A stretch of DNA of 64,000 nt from Polynucleobacter necessarius (lineage in GTDB: Bacteria > Pseudomonadota > Gammaproteobacteria > Burkholderiales > Burkholderiaceae), in contig NZ_LT606951.1 in assembly GCF_900095205.1 (NCBI RefSeq), positions 682,001-746,000 of the forward strand, given 5' to 3'. Shown in pieces: positions 47,859 through 59,072 of the stretch (position 1 is its first letter; each line of letters opens with the position of its first letter). The notes beneath the pieces were generated by a model. It was given only the letters and a program-made list of their open reading frames with translations. It ran no database searches and had not been told where the DNA came from. The position numbers were made by a program, and so were the translations under genes.

Positions 47859-49777
47859 ATGGCTTTAATCGTACTTACTGATGCAAAACTGGCTTTTGGC
47901 CACGTTGAGCTCCTTGCAAACGCCGCTTTTTCACTGGAATCTGGTGAGCGTGTTGGCTTAATTGGCCGAAATGGCACTGGCAAATCTTCACTGTTGAAGA
48001 TATTGGCCGGTATAGAAAAAATGGATGATGGGCTATTGCAATACCAGCAGGGGCTGCAGATTGCATATGTACCTCAGGAGCCAATATTCGAAGCTGAAGA
48101 AGCCGTTTTTGATGCTGTGTCAAAGGGTGTTGCGCAGGCGAAGGCCTTGCGTGAGGAATACGAAGCTCTAAGCATTGGAGAATGGGATGATGCATCACAT
48201 CACCGATTGGATGAAGTGCAGTCTCAATTAGAGGCTCTGAGCGGCTGGAATTGGGAGCGGCGAGTTCATGAAGCCTTGGATCGCTTGCATTTAGATGTGG
48301 ATCTCAAGATCAATACTCTTTCTGGCGGTACAAAAAACGGGTTGCATTGGCGCGTGCATTGGTAGAAATGCCGGATGTACTCTTGCTTGATGAACCAACC
48401 AATCACTTAGATTTAGATTCCATTGCCTGGTTGGAGGAACTGCTTAAAGAATATCAAGGATCAGTCATCTTAATTACCCATGACCGCGCGTTCTTGGATA
48501 ACGTCTGTACGCAAATTGTGGAGCTCGATCGTGGAATTTTAAGGAGCTACCCTGGAAACTTTACACAATATGAAGTGCTAAAAGAGCAAGAGTTAAATTC
48601 CGAGTCTTTGGCTAATGCGCGTGCGGATAAGTTATTGGCGCAAGAGGAGGTTTGGATTCATAAAGGAGTCGAGGCTCGACGGACTCGAAGTGTTGCACAC
48701 GAATTGCGCGTTTAGAAAAGCTGCGCAGTAGCCGCGCCGAGCGCAGAGATGCCATGGGACAGGTGAAATTAGCGGTATCTGCCGGGGATCGTAGCGGCAA
48801 GATTGTGGCTGATCTTCAAAATGTCAGCAAAACATATGACCGTCCGATTGTGACTGATTTCACTGCAACGATATTACGAGGTGACAAGGTCGGCTTGTTG
48901 GGTCCTAATGGCGCCGGCAAGACTACTCTTTTGAAATTAATTCTTGGTACGATCGCGCTAGACTCTGGCACAGCAAGAATAGGTACTCGCATAGAGGTTG
49001 CTTACTTTGATCAGATGCGCGAAGGCTTGGATCTCAATGCTTCGCTAGAAGATTACATTAGCCCTGGTAGCGAATGGATCGAAATCAGTGGCAATAAAAA
49101 GCATGTCAAAAGTTATTTAAGTGATTTCTTATTCGCACCTGAGAGAACCAATTCTCCTGTAAGCACTTTGTCCGGTGGTGAAGGTAATCGCTTGCTCCTG
49201 GCCCGCCTTATTTGCCAGACCAGCCAATGTCTTAGTGTTAGATGAGCCAACAAATGACTTGGATATTGACACTCTCAATTTACTTGAACAGTTGCTGCAA
49301 GATTACAAAGGCACTGTCTTTTTGGTAAGTCATGATCGTTATTTCTTAGACAATGTGGGCACTAGCATCATTGCGAATGAGGGCGATGGTTTCTGGCGGG
49401 AGTATGAGGGCGGCTATGAAGATTGGAAAATTCAGAAGGCGCGCTCAGACAAAATTCGTGCGGCTAATGCCAATCCCAAAGCGGTGGCAAAAGCTGAGGT
49501 AAAGGCTGAGCCTAAAGTAGAAACAAAGCCAATAGTCAAAAGCAGCGTTCAAAAATTGAACGGTAAAGAGCGCCAAGAGTTAGAGGTATTGCTTTTGCAG
49601 ATTGAGACTTTGGAAACTGAGCAGGCAGATATTGGCATTGCTATGAGCAATCCAGATCTATATAAAAATGAGCCAGAGTTGGCGGCCAGTATGCAAGCGC
49701 GTCTGAGCGAAATTACTGCGAATTTAGATCAAAAGCTACAGCGTTGGGAGCAGCTTTTGAGTCGCTCAGAATCCTAG
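47859..49777 (+). pseudogene. uup: ABC-F ATPase Uup, three frameshifts
   Basis: Two ABC cassettes: Walker A GRNGTGKSSLLKIL and GPNGAGKTTLLKLI, each with LSGG and DEPTNHLDLDS / DEPTNDLDIDT. A C-terminal coiled coil follows (KLNGKERQELEVLLLQIETLETEQADIGIAMSNPDLY), diagnostic of Uup among ABC-F proteins. Breaks lie near 48338, 48700 and 49205. In the second cassette the expected SGGERNRL reads SGGEGNRL. Uup acts at stalled ribosomes and branched DNA. Confidence 0.9.
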
Positions 49778-50114
49778 ATGATTGACTGCTTTAATGCGCT
49801 AGCCTTCGCGGGGTAAGTGAGCACGTAGTTGGCGATTTCATCAAGTAAATCCAATGCTAATGCTGCGCCTGGCACATTTAACTCTAAATCATGCGTCAGG
49901 TGAGCAGCAGTTTTAGCTCTCTTCAAAGAATCGCCTCCAAAGCGCCAATCTTGAGGTGATGAGCCAACTGGGCTTAACACGCCCTCAGACACCCAACGCA
50001 TAATCAAATCTTCTGGTGTTCGCGAGGCATGAGACAGTTCAACAATAGTCATATGAACCTCATTCTCCACAATAGCACCTTCAATCCAGGTGATATTTGT
50101 TTGTGTCATGTTCA

Positions 50115-50118
<4 letters not shown>
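49774..50118 (-). CDS. cbpM: chaperone modulator CbpM
   Basis: 114 aa. A MerR-like helical domain (HMTIVELSHASRTPEDLIMRWVSEGVL, SSPQDWRFGGDSLKRAKTAAHLTHDLELNVPGAALALDLLDEI) matches CbpM, which binds and inhibits CbpA. Its ATG overlaps the stop of cbpA (ATGATGA). The partner is dead here, so CbpM has no evident target. Confidence 0.88.
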
Positions 50119-51111
<993 letters not shown>

Positions 51112-51163
51112 TCAGTGTTGTTTCAGTCTAAATTAAGCTAATAGGATTAATTCTACAGTCCTC

Positions 51164-52717
51164 TTAGCTCATCACACCAATTTGCCAGGGGACAAATTCA
51201 TAATCCCCAAGTCCCAGAAGTTCGCTTTTGGAGGGTTCTCCCGAGGCGGTGCGAAGAAACAGCTCAAATATTCTTTAGCCCATTTCTTGAACGGAGACTG
51301 TGCCATCTAAAATCTCGCCACAGTTGATATCCATATCTTCAGTTAGGCGCTCATACATGGGGGTATTGGTAGCTAACTTAATGCAAGGTGCTGGCTTGGA
51401 GCCGAACATGGAGCCACGGCCGGTAGTGAAGGCAATGAGGATTGGCGCCTCCAGCAATCTGTCCAGTAGCTGAGACGGGATCAAAGCCCGAGGTATCCAT
51501 AAATACAAAACCTTTTGCTGTAACAGGTTCTGCGTATTTATAAACCTCCATTAGGGGGCCGGTACCCCCCTTCATGGAGAAGCCTAGAGATTTTTCAAAG
51601 ATATTTGCCAATCCACCAATTTGATTGCCGGGGCTGACTTGACCATTAATTTGAACATTACGGCCCACTGAATATTCGTCTTTCCACCAGCGAATACGCT
51701 TGATCAGCTTTTCGCCCACTTCCTGGCTGACCGCTCGACGGGTAAGAGTGTGCTCAACACCATAAATCTCTGGTGTCTCGGAAAGAATTCCGGTGCCACC
51801 ATAGCGTGTCAAGATATCAATTGCTGCACCTAATGCAGGATTAGCTGTAATGGACGAAAACCCATCCGAACCACCGCATTGCAGGCCAACACATAAATGA
51901 CTTGCAGAGACATCGTTTGACGTTTTGCTTTGTTGGCTTCTGGGAGAAGCGCTTTGATTGCTTCGATGCCAGCTTCAATAGTTTTACGAGTGCCGCCAGA
52001 TTCTTGCATGATGAAGGTATGCAGATTTGTCCTGCAGTAAGTTCCTCTTGTTCCATTAAACCTCTGAGTTGATTGCGCTCGCACCCTAACCCCACAATAA
52101 GAGCGGCAGCGAGAAGATTGGGGTGGCGTGCATAACCCGCCATCGTTCTACGCAGCAATTCCATTGGTGCGCCACTCATTTCCATGCCGCAGCCAATATC
52201 GTGACTAAATGCCACTACGCCATCTACATTGGGAAACTCTTTTAGTTGTTCAGGCGTGAACCAATCGGCAATTTTATTCACTACGGTTGCAGAGCAATTG
52301 ACCGTAGAAAGTATGCCAATGAAATTGCGCGTGCCCACCTTTCCATTTGATCTGACATAGCCCTGGAAACTTGCACGCTCATCCTCCGGTAGAAGTAGGG
52401 TAGATTGATATTCACTAGCGTAAGCATAATCACGATCAAATTCTCGAAACTCCGTATTGTGGCTATGTACCATCGGTACCGGCTTCGATATCGGTATTTG
52501 CAAACCCGACGGTGACGTTGTGCTTCAGTATTGGATCGCCTTTGGAAATTTTCTTAGCAGCGATTTTGTAACCAGCGGGTGTCTGACTACGGCTCGTGAA
52601 GTTCTCGCTAGGGACTTCCGTGCCAATAGCTACATCTACTCTAGCTACAACAATATTGCCGTGAGGATGCAAGCGAATAATGGGACCAGCCAATTGTTTT
52701 CCGGAGGTTTCAATCAT
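51164..52717 (-). pseudogene. UxaA/GarD-type sugar-acid dehydratase, decayed
   Basis: Minus strand. The N-terminal SAF domain (GPIIRLHPHGNIVVARVD) is followed by KVGTRNFIGILSTVNCSATVV, VVAFSHDIGCGM and VGLGCERNQLR (metal-binding Cys). After breaks near 52480, 52020, 51900 and 51470 come SPGNQIGGLANIFEKSLG and QESGGTRKTIEAG. TAA at 51277-51275 cuts the last 37 codons. The family dehydrates altronate, galactarate or similar acids. Its loss fits loss of sugar-acid catabolism. Confidence 0.87.
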
Positions 52718-52768
52718 GATGATCTTTTTAGCGTGAAATGCCCATCGTAGTTCAAAGTGGGGCAAAAA

Positions 52769-53472
52769 TTAATGACTGAGATCAAAGATGAGAACCTCTG
52801 CGTCAATGCCATTGCTAATATTTAGTATTGATTCATCTTCAATAAAGATGGCGTCACCACCAGTCATCGTTTGACCATTGATGGTCAACGTTCCGCGAAT
52901 AAGGTGAACATAGGCTTTGCGCCTTGGATATCGAGTGCCATACTTGCAGATTGCGAGCCGTTAAAAGTGTCTGCATAGACCTTAGCATCCGCATGAATCT
53001 TGACGGCACCATTGCCTCCGCTGGAAGAGGCGATGAGACGTAAGCGACCATTCTTTTCTGACGCTGGAACGGTTTGTTGTTCATAGCTTGGTTTTATATC
53101 CAAGACATTCGGTTCAATCCAGATTTGTAAAAAGCGAGTCGTTTGATCTTTGGCATGATTAAATTCGCTATGAGTTACTCCACTGCCAGCACTTATGCGC
53201 TGAACATCGCCGGGTGAAATTCCTTTGATATTGCCCATGCTATCTTCATGTGCTAACTCGCCGGAAAGAACATAGCTAATAATTTCCATGTTGCGATGGC
53301 CATGCTTTCCAAAGCCCATACCAGCAGCTACACGATCTTCGTTAATAACCCGTAGGTTGCCCCATCCCATAAAACGGGGGTCATGATAGTGGGCGAATGA
53401 GAAAGAATGGAAGTTTTTAAGCTAGCCGTGGTCTGCATAGCCTTTATCTTGGGATTTTCTGAGAGTGATCAT
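52769..53472 (-). pseudogene. pirin-family protein (quercetinase type), nonsense and frameshift
   Basis: ATG 53472; TAG at 53424-53422 replaces the Trp of the pirin motif (DHGWL), after which HSFSFAHYHDPRFMGWGNLRVINEDRV, GFGKHGHRNMEIISYVLSGELAHEDSMG and GSGVTHSEFNH are colinear. The metal ligands (three His and one Glu in KHGHRNMEI/THSEFNH) are present. A shift near 52905 breaks the C-terminal cupin. The 5' end lies near the divergent TAXI gene. Confidence 0.9.
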
Positions 53473-53558
53473 GGTTTTAGGGCGCCTAAAGACTTGTTGA
53501 AGGAGTCAGAATAAGCACATTATCATTAGCTTTGAAGAAATTTGCAGATTGGGTTTGT

Positions 53559-54929
53559 ATGGGAAGTTTTAAACAAGATGTTCAAGACACGCTTTTGGGT
53601 CTCACGGAGAGTCTTCAAGAGGGGTGGAGCAACTTTACTCAGTTTTTACATGAAACCTGGCCGATTCTGATCTTCTTATTATTTATTCTCATGGGGCTTT
53701 GGTGGGTACGCCGATCCCCCACCTCCCAGACATGTGATGTTAGCTACAGGATCTCCCGGTGGATCATATCAAGCGCTGGGAAAAAAGTATGTTGAGTTTT
53801 TTGCCAAAAAAGGGGTCACATTGGAATTGGTTCCCACATTGGGGGGCTCAGGAAAATTTAGATCGCTTGGCTGATCGCAAGGATCCAGTGCAAGCAGCAT
53901 TTGTGCAGGCTGGAGTAGCGCATGCAAAAGAAGCGTCGGGAATACTTTCACTGGGTGCAATTGATTATGAGCCAGTATGATTCTTTTATCGTGGCCCTGA
54001 ATTTAAAAATACGGATTACGAGCAAGAGCAAAAGAATTTCAAAAACATTACCTCAAAAACGATGCCTCTTGGTGTCAAGGGAAGAGGTACATATGAGCAA
54101 GCAATGCGCATTCTAGAGGTCTCGGGATTTGCCAATACCCCTCATTTTGTTTATTTGCCTGGAAAGGAAGCAGCTCAGGCCTTAAAAGAAGGAAATATCG
54201 ATGCTGCTTCTTTTATCGTGGATGGATATGAAGGGCTCACTGTACAGGACCTGCTCCATGACCCTAGCATTAATTTAGTTACCTTCAAGCGTGCGGAAGC
54301 GTATGTCAAATTAATTCCGTACATGCATATATTGAACGTGCCAGAAGGTGCATTCAATCTCAGGAGGAATTTTCCGTCACAGGATATGAAGCTTTTATCT
54401 ACCACGACTAATATTTTGGTAGATGATCGAATGCATCCCGCTATTCAGTTCTTATTTTTAGAGGCTGCTCGTGAGATCAATGGCAGGGGTTCATTCTCCT
54501 CCAAGCGTGGAGAGTTTCCTGCATTTAAGGAAGGATTCGGTCTTGCCTGATGGCCCTATTGTAATTCATTACGAAAAAAATCACTATCCCTTGTTATCGG
54601 CATATATGCCGTTTTGGATGGCTGAGTCTATTAATCGCCTTATTTTTATTTTGCTGCCATTTTTTGCTATTACTTATCCAGTCCTTTTGGCGTTACCAAG
54701 CTACCGAATCAAGCGGATGCAAAATAAAATTAATCGTCTCTACGTTACTTTGAAATTGTATGAAGAGGAATGGCTGTTAGATTTTCATCCTGAACTCAGG
54801 GATGATTATTTAAAGAAATTGGATTTACTCAAGTATCAGGCTCTTAGGATTAAGGTTCCTAAGAGTTTGTCTAATGAGTACTACGCCTTGCGCACGAGCA
54901 TTGATTATGTGCGAAATTGCCTAAATTGA
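53559..54929 (+). pseudogene. TAXI-family TRAP transporter binding protein with C-terminal membrane anchor, decayed
   Basis: The N-terminal anchor (WPILIFLLFILMGLWWVR) is followed by HVMLATGSPGGSYQALG, the TAXI ligand loop, then GVKGRGTYEQAMRILEVSG and AASFIVDGYEGLTVQDLL. A late membrane helix (INRLIFILLPFFAITYPVLLALP) and an amphipathic tail (MQNKINRLYVTLKLYEEEWLLDFHPELRDDYLKKLDLLKYQ) complete it. Breaks lie near 53745, 53870, 53980 and 54540. The membrane-anchored form differs from typical secreted TAXI proteins and is seen in some betaproteobacteria. Confidence 0.85.
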
Positions 54930-54981
54930 GGAGCGCCTGCTTTTAAAGACGCCGCAGATCTTCATCCGGAGACGTAGAGAT

Positions 54982-55434
54982 TTACTCGTTATCTCCGCTT
55001 CTGCTTGGAAACTTAAATGAAGCGTAGCGCACTACCGCATTTGCTAGAGCTAAGATAAGAATGGTTAGTCCCATCAAGAGAATGGCCATGTCTGCTTCAT
55101 GTTTAGTATTTACTAAGTCAATAATGAGGCGGGTAACTGCAGTGATCGCGACATAAATCAAAAAGCGAACGGGCATATGATTGGTCTTGAAATAAATACC
55201 GACCATTGCGCCAATTTCTAGATATATAAATAGCAGCAGCAGATCTTCAATTGAAGCGGATCCCTTGCTCACCATTCCTAAAAAGGCAACAGCGGCTGAC
55301 CAAACAGTTGCGGCGCCGATTCCAAAAAGTGCGATCCGATGAAATAGGGAAACAAGTAAATTTCCAATCGGAACAGTCCATCTTTCAATAGCATCTTCTA
55401 ACTTAGACGCATCTTTGGGTGAAGTAGGGTTCAT
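54982..55434 (-). CDS. PsiE-family membrane protein
   Basis: 150 aa, four membrane helices: IALFGIGAATVWSAAVAFLGMV, LLLLFIYLEIGAMVGIYF, RFLIYVAITAVTRLIIDLV and MAILLMGLTILILALANAVVRYA. The motif LLLFIYLEIGAMVGIYFKTNHMPVRFLIYVAITA is typical of PsiE (phosphate-starvation-inducible E); function unknown. Intact. Confidence 0.86.
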   Translation of the reverse strand: MNPTSPKDASKLEDAIERWTVPIGNLLVSLFHRIALFGIGAATVWSAAVAFLGMVSKGSASIEDLLLLFIYLEIGAMVGIYFKTNHMPVRFLIYVAITAVTRLIIDLVNTKHEADMAILLMGLTILILALANAVVRYASFKFPSRSGDNE

Positions 55435-55497
55435 GATAAATGCGCCTCCATCTGATTATGTTTGACTCAGTATAGGTATCTATCGGGCTATGTAAAC

Positions 55498-55526
55498 AAA
55501 AAAAGAGGCGATGAAGCCTCTTTTTT
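55498..55526 (-). terminator. rho-independent terminator after fccB
   Basis: AAAAGAGGC / GCCTCTTTT hairpin with flanking A and T runs, 17 bases after the fccB stop on the minus strand. Confidence 0.88.
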
Positions 55527-55542
55527 AAAGTGTTGACTTAGG

Positions 55543-56820
55543 TCAGCCCAAGCTGTCTGCCCAAATATTGTGAGCCCATCCCCAGGCGTATACACCTTCT
55601 AGAGTAGAGGGTACCGGCGATAATCCGCCTGAGTCTGGTACAGGCTTGAAAGTTTTTTCTGCTGCGTTGTACTGATGAACGCTTGCCACGTGTATTACTT
55701 CCCTGTTATTAACAAAGCTATAGCAGGTATTTGTGAGAACTGGGGCAGAATTAACAGCCCAGCCGCTCAGTTCTGCCACGATCGCGGCTGCCGCGACTTT
55801 TGCATGTTGATTGGCTATGTGCCCTGATTTGGGCATGGCGGGTGCAACTTGAATGGAGTCGCCTAGGACGTGAATATCTTTCTGAGCAGTGGACTCAAAG
55901 TTAATGTAATTCACATTAACCCAGCGACCATTTGAATTAGCGAGTCCAGTTTTGACGGCAATTTCTCCGGCGCTCATAGCGGGTAATAGATTTAAAACAT
56001 CCGCCTTGATATCGTCCTGCACTTCAAATTTGATGGTTTTTGTTTTTGCATCTACTGCTGTCACATTGTATTTTGGAAGATATTCAATCATTCCAGGGTA
56101 TTGTTCAGCCCATACTTTTTTAAAGAGTGCACCTTTTGAGGTTACATCTTGATTGGCATCTAATATCAAAACTTTCGACTTCGGCTTATTTTGTTTGAGA
56201 TAGTTCGCAACTTGGCAGGCGCGTTCGTAAGGTCCTGGAGGGCAGCGATAAGGCGCCTCTGGAATGCTAATGGCAAAAGTTCCACCATCGCGCATGGCGG
56301 CCAGTTGTTTTTGTAAGGTAGTTGTCTCTGGGCCGGCTTTCCAAGCTTGCAAAGTGACGCCTGCTTGATTAGCTTGCGCTAGACCTTCAATGCTATTCAT
56401 CATCAATGTAACGCCTGGAGAAACAAGCGCCTTGTCGTAGCGTAAGGTTTTTCCAGGGGCGAGTTTGACAGTCTTCTTATCTGGATCCATGCTGGTCACG
56501 CTATCTTGAATGATCTTGATACCATGACGTTTGCTCAAATTGTCATAGGAGCTGGTCAGTTCAGATAATGTGCGCGATCCTCCTACGACTAAATTCGAGA
56601 GAGGGCATGAAATAAAAGTAGGGTTAGGTTCGATCAGTGTTACTTTGGCGGTGTTATTCGAGAATAGTCGTAAATATTTTGCCGCAGTAGCGCCACCATA
56701 TCCTCCGCCAATAACTAGAATTTCCGCTTTTTGTAAATTTGCTCGTGCTTGACCTGAAAAGCCAGCCAATAAACCAAGAGCAGCTACACTATTTCCAATG
56801 AAATGTCGACGATCCATCAT
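55543..56820 (-). CDS. fccB: flavocytochrome c sulfide dehydrogenase, flavoprotein subunit
   Basis: 425 aa. A twin-arginine signal (MMDRRHFIGNSVAALGLLAG) suggests Tat export. The FAD motif VIGGGYGGATAAKYLR and the redox Cys in SCPLSNLVVGG are present, with a second Cys in TNTCYSF, as in FccB where two Cys form the active disulfide. The C-terminal FCSD domain (HVLGDSIQVAPAMPKSGHIANQHAKVAAAAIVAEL) is complete. It oxidises sulfide and passes electrons to the cytochrome subunit, encoded eight bases upstream. Intact. Confidence 0.9.
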   Translation of the reverse strand: MMDRRHFIGNSVAALGLLAGFSGQARANLQKAEILVIGGGYGGATAAKYLRLFSNNTAKVTLIEPNPTFISCPLSNLVVGGSRTLSELTSSYDNLSKRHGIKIIQDSVTSMDPDKKTVKLAPGKTLRYDKALVSPGVTLMMNSIEGLAQANQAGVTLQAWKAGPETTTLQKQLAAMRDGGTFAISIPEAPYRCPPGPYERACQVANYLKQNKPKSKVLILDANQDVTSKGALFKKVWAEQYPGMIEYLPKYNVTAVDAKTKTIKFEVQDDIKADVLNLLPAMSAGEIAVKTGLANSNGRWVNVNYINFESTAQKDIHVLGDSIQVAPAMPKSGHIANQHAKVAAAAIVAELSGWAVNSAPVLTNTCYSFVNNREVIHVASVHQYNAAEKTFKPVPDSGGLSPVPSTLEGVYAWGWAHNIWADSLG

Positions 56821-56828
56821 GTGCTCCC

Positions 56829-57164
56829 TTATTGTTTCTTGCCAAGTTGATTGGCGATAGTTTCAAGTTGCTCATCAGAATAGCCTTTGGCTAGCTGAGG
56901 CATGATGGTTCCTTCGCGCACACCAGACTTAAACGCCTTGAGCTGAGCCAACATTTGTTCGCTAGTCAGGTTATTAATTAATGGCATCCCACCATCTACA
57001 ACGCCCTTACCATCGGTACCGTGACAGTTGGCGCATGTGGCAGCAAGGCCGCGTTTATATAAGTTGCTTGCGTCATTATTTTGCGCAAATGCAATGCCAC
57101 CTGTATGGCTAATGCCTAGGTAAATAGACAATAGGATTGCGGGTCTTATATAGCTTGCTCGCAT
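56829..57164 (-). CDS. fccA: c-type cytochrome subunit of sulfide dehydrogenase
   Basis: About 111 aa from the ATG at 57164 (GGAGAAAG upstream); a TTG five codons before it would include the ribosome site. It has a signal peptide, the haem motif CANCH, and an axial Met in GTIMPQLAKG. It is a class I monohaem cytochrome, first gene of the fccAB operon. Its small size fits the monohaem partner of FccB. Intact. Confidence 0.88.
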   Translation of the reverse strand: MRASYIRPAILLSIYLGISHTGGIAFAQNNDASNLYKRGLAATCANCHGTDGKGVVDGGMPLINNLTSEQMLAQLKAFKSGVREGTIMPQLAKGYSDEQLETIANQLGKKQ

Positions 57165-57350
57165 GAAGTCTTTCTCCAATCAGATTAAAGCTGGGTAATT
57201 GGCTTTTTGTTAACTAAATAGCATCTTAAACAAGAAGTCTCTGAATAGTGAAGTTAATTTCAGATTCATTTTTTCACATAAGCTCATTCGAAAAAATATC
57301 GGCAATATCAGAATTCCTAGAATTTCCTATAAGTCCTATAAACTACCGGT

Positions 57351-59072
57351 ATGAGAGCTTCATTTTCTTACCGTTCAGTCTTATTAATCCTGCTTTTAAG
57401 TGTATTTGCCTATCTCTATGGCTTAGATAGTCGATTTGCGCCTAAAAACGGTGATGAATACCCTTATATGCATATTGTGCGTATGACGGCTGATGCGGGT
57501 CATTGGTTGCCGCTTCAATCTGAAATGGATGGCATTAAAAATACAAAACCCCCACTGATTTTTTGGCAAGGTATTGTTAGTACTCATTGGGCGACTGACT
57601 GGACTCTGGCAAATTTGCGCTGGCCAAGTGTTTTGTACACCGCATTAACCGCATTCTTCTTATTTTTAGCCGTGAGTCGCTTTAGTGGAAATCGGAAAAC
57701 TGGAATATTGGCCGCATTAGTCTGGCTTTCTTTCTTTTCTACTTATCGCTATGGTCGACCATTCTTAGCGGACCCTCCCGAAGTGTTTTGGGTTTCCCTT
57801 CCTTTCTTGGCATTGTTGTACTGGGGTAGGGCAGCCTTTGAATCAAAATTCTTTTTTCCTTTGTTGGCGGGTATCTGTTTTGGCCTCGCCTTATTTGCAA
57901 AATCATTTGCCTATATTGTTCCTGCCTCGTTTGCTTTGGGTCTATATTTCTGGCGTTGGCGAAATTGGAGTGTCGCGCAAGTAGCTATTCGAGATCTGTA
58001 TAAGTTGGTTTTTGTTGCCGTGCTCTCCTTAGGTATTTTTGCTCTATGGTTTGCCTTGGATCCAAATCCCGTTGCAGTTTGGAAAGAGTTTGTGCTCGGG
58101 GAGAATGCTGGCAAGTTTGCTGCTAGGCAGTCTAGCTATTTACTGGATTTAGTACGCGGTGGTGACTGTATTTGGCTATTGATTCTCACAACGATTGCTA
58201 ATGCTGGTTTATTTAGTTTTGTCCTGATTTCTTGTTTGATGTGGTGCTGGCGAGCACGTCGCTTCTTTACTATAGAAGAGACGCTCTTATGTCTTTGGAT
58301 CATTGCATTTTTGATAGTGTTTAGTTTGCCAAGTCAACGTTCAGGTCGCTACCTTCTCCCGGCGATGCCTGCATTTGCAGTGCTGATTGCTATCTATTGG
58401 GACAGACTGCCATTGTGGGGTTTCCGAATTGTTTTGTTGCTGCAGTTGGTGGTGCTTTCATTGATTCTGTGGATAGGAGCCAATCTACAACTCACTCAGT
58501 TTATTGGTGATGGGGATGTATGGGCATATACATATGGCCATTGGATTCTTGTGGCGGTGAGTTTGTCGCTAGTATTACTTGGGCTGTTGAGGCGTGACCT
58601 CACAAAGATCATTGCTTTGGGGGCCTGTTTTCTGGTTTATTGCACTTTAAATGGTAGTCTTGCTCCCTTGGAGGCGCAGTTGGGTCGTTATTCTTCAGAA
58701 ACCATCGCTCAGTTAAAAAATAAAGACGTATGGATACCCTGTGACTATCGAGCTAAAGATGAAGAATATCGTTTGTTATTGCCAGGAAGCAATCTTCATG
58801 GTTATTTGGCAAAAGATGCTAGCAATGTTAATGGCTTGACTGCTGCCTATCCTTTGGTGGCAGTGCATGTGCCCCTCGGCTCTCAGCCAGTACTCTGTGA
58901 ATCTTGTCAGATTGTTGGCAAAAGAATGGAGATGAAGGCGCGGCATTCCAATGAAGAAATTCAGGAGATGTTGTTAGGGCATATCAGCAAGCACCTATTC
59001 GTCAATGAATACCTGATTTCAACCGCTGCTGCTAAGTCAGATTTATTTAATACTAAGGATGTTTGTAGATGA
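57351..59072 (+). CDS. ArnT/PMT-type membrane glycosyltransferase
   Basis: 573 aa with about eleven membrane helices. The first periplasmic loop carries the acidic GDEYPYMHIVRM motif and the TKPPLIFW motif, both hallmarks of GT83/PMT_2 lipid-linked glycosyltransferases. It would transfer a sugar from a polyprenyl-phosphate carrier to lipid A or another surface acceptor. Intact, first of three overlapping genes. Confidence 0.85.
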   Translation: MRASFSYRSVLLILLLSVFAYLYGLDSRFAPKNGDEYPYMHIVRMTADAGHWLPLQSEMDGIKNTKPPLIFWQGIVSTHWATDWTLANLRWPSVLYTALTAFFLFLAVSRFSGNRKTGILAALVWLSFFSTYRYGRPFLADPPEVFWVSLPFLALLYWGRAAFESKFFFPLLAGICFGLALFAKSFAYIVPASFALGLYFWRWRNWSVAQVAIRDLYKLVFVAVLSLGIFALWFALDPNPVAVWKEFVLGENAGKFAARQSSYLLDLVRGGDCIWLLILTTIANAGLFSFVLISCLMWCWRARRFFTIEETLLCLWIIAFLIVFSLPSQRSGRYLLPAMPAFAVLIAIYWDRLPLWGFRIVLLLQLVVLSLILWIGANLQLTQFIGDGDVWAYTYGHWILVAVSLSLVLLGLLRRDLTKIIALGACFLVYCTLNGSLAPLEAQLGRYSSETIAQLKNKDVWIPCDYRAKDEEYRLLLPGSNLHGYLAKDASNVNGLTAAYPLVAVHVPLGSQPVLCESCQIVGKRMEMKARHSNEEIQEMLLGHISKHLFVNEYLISTAAAKSDLFNTKDVCR

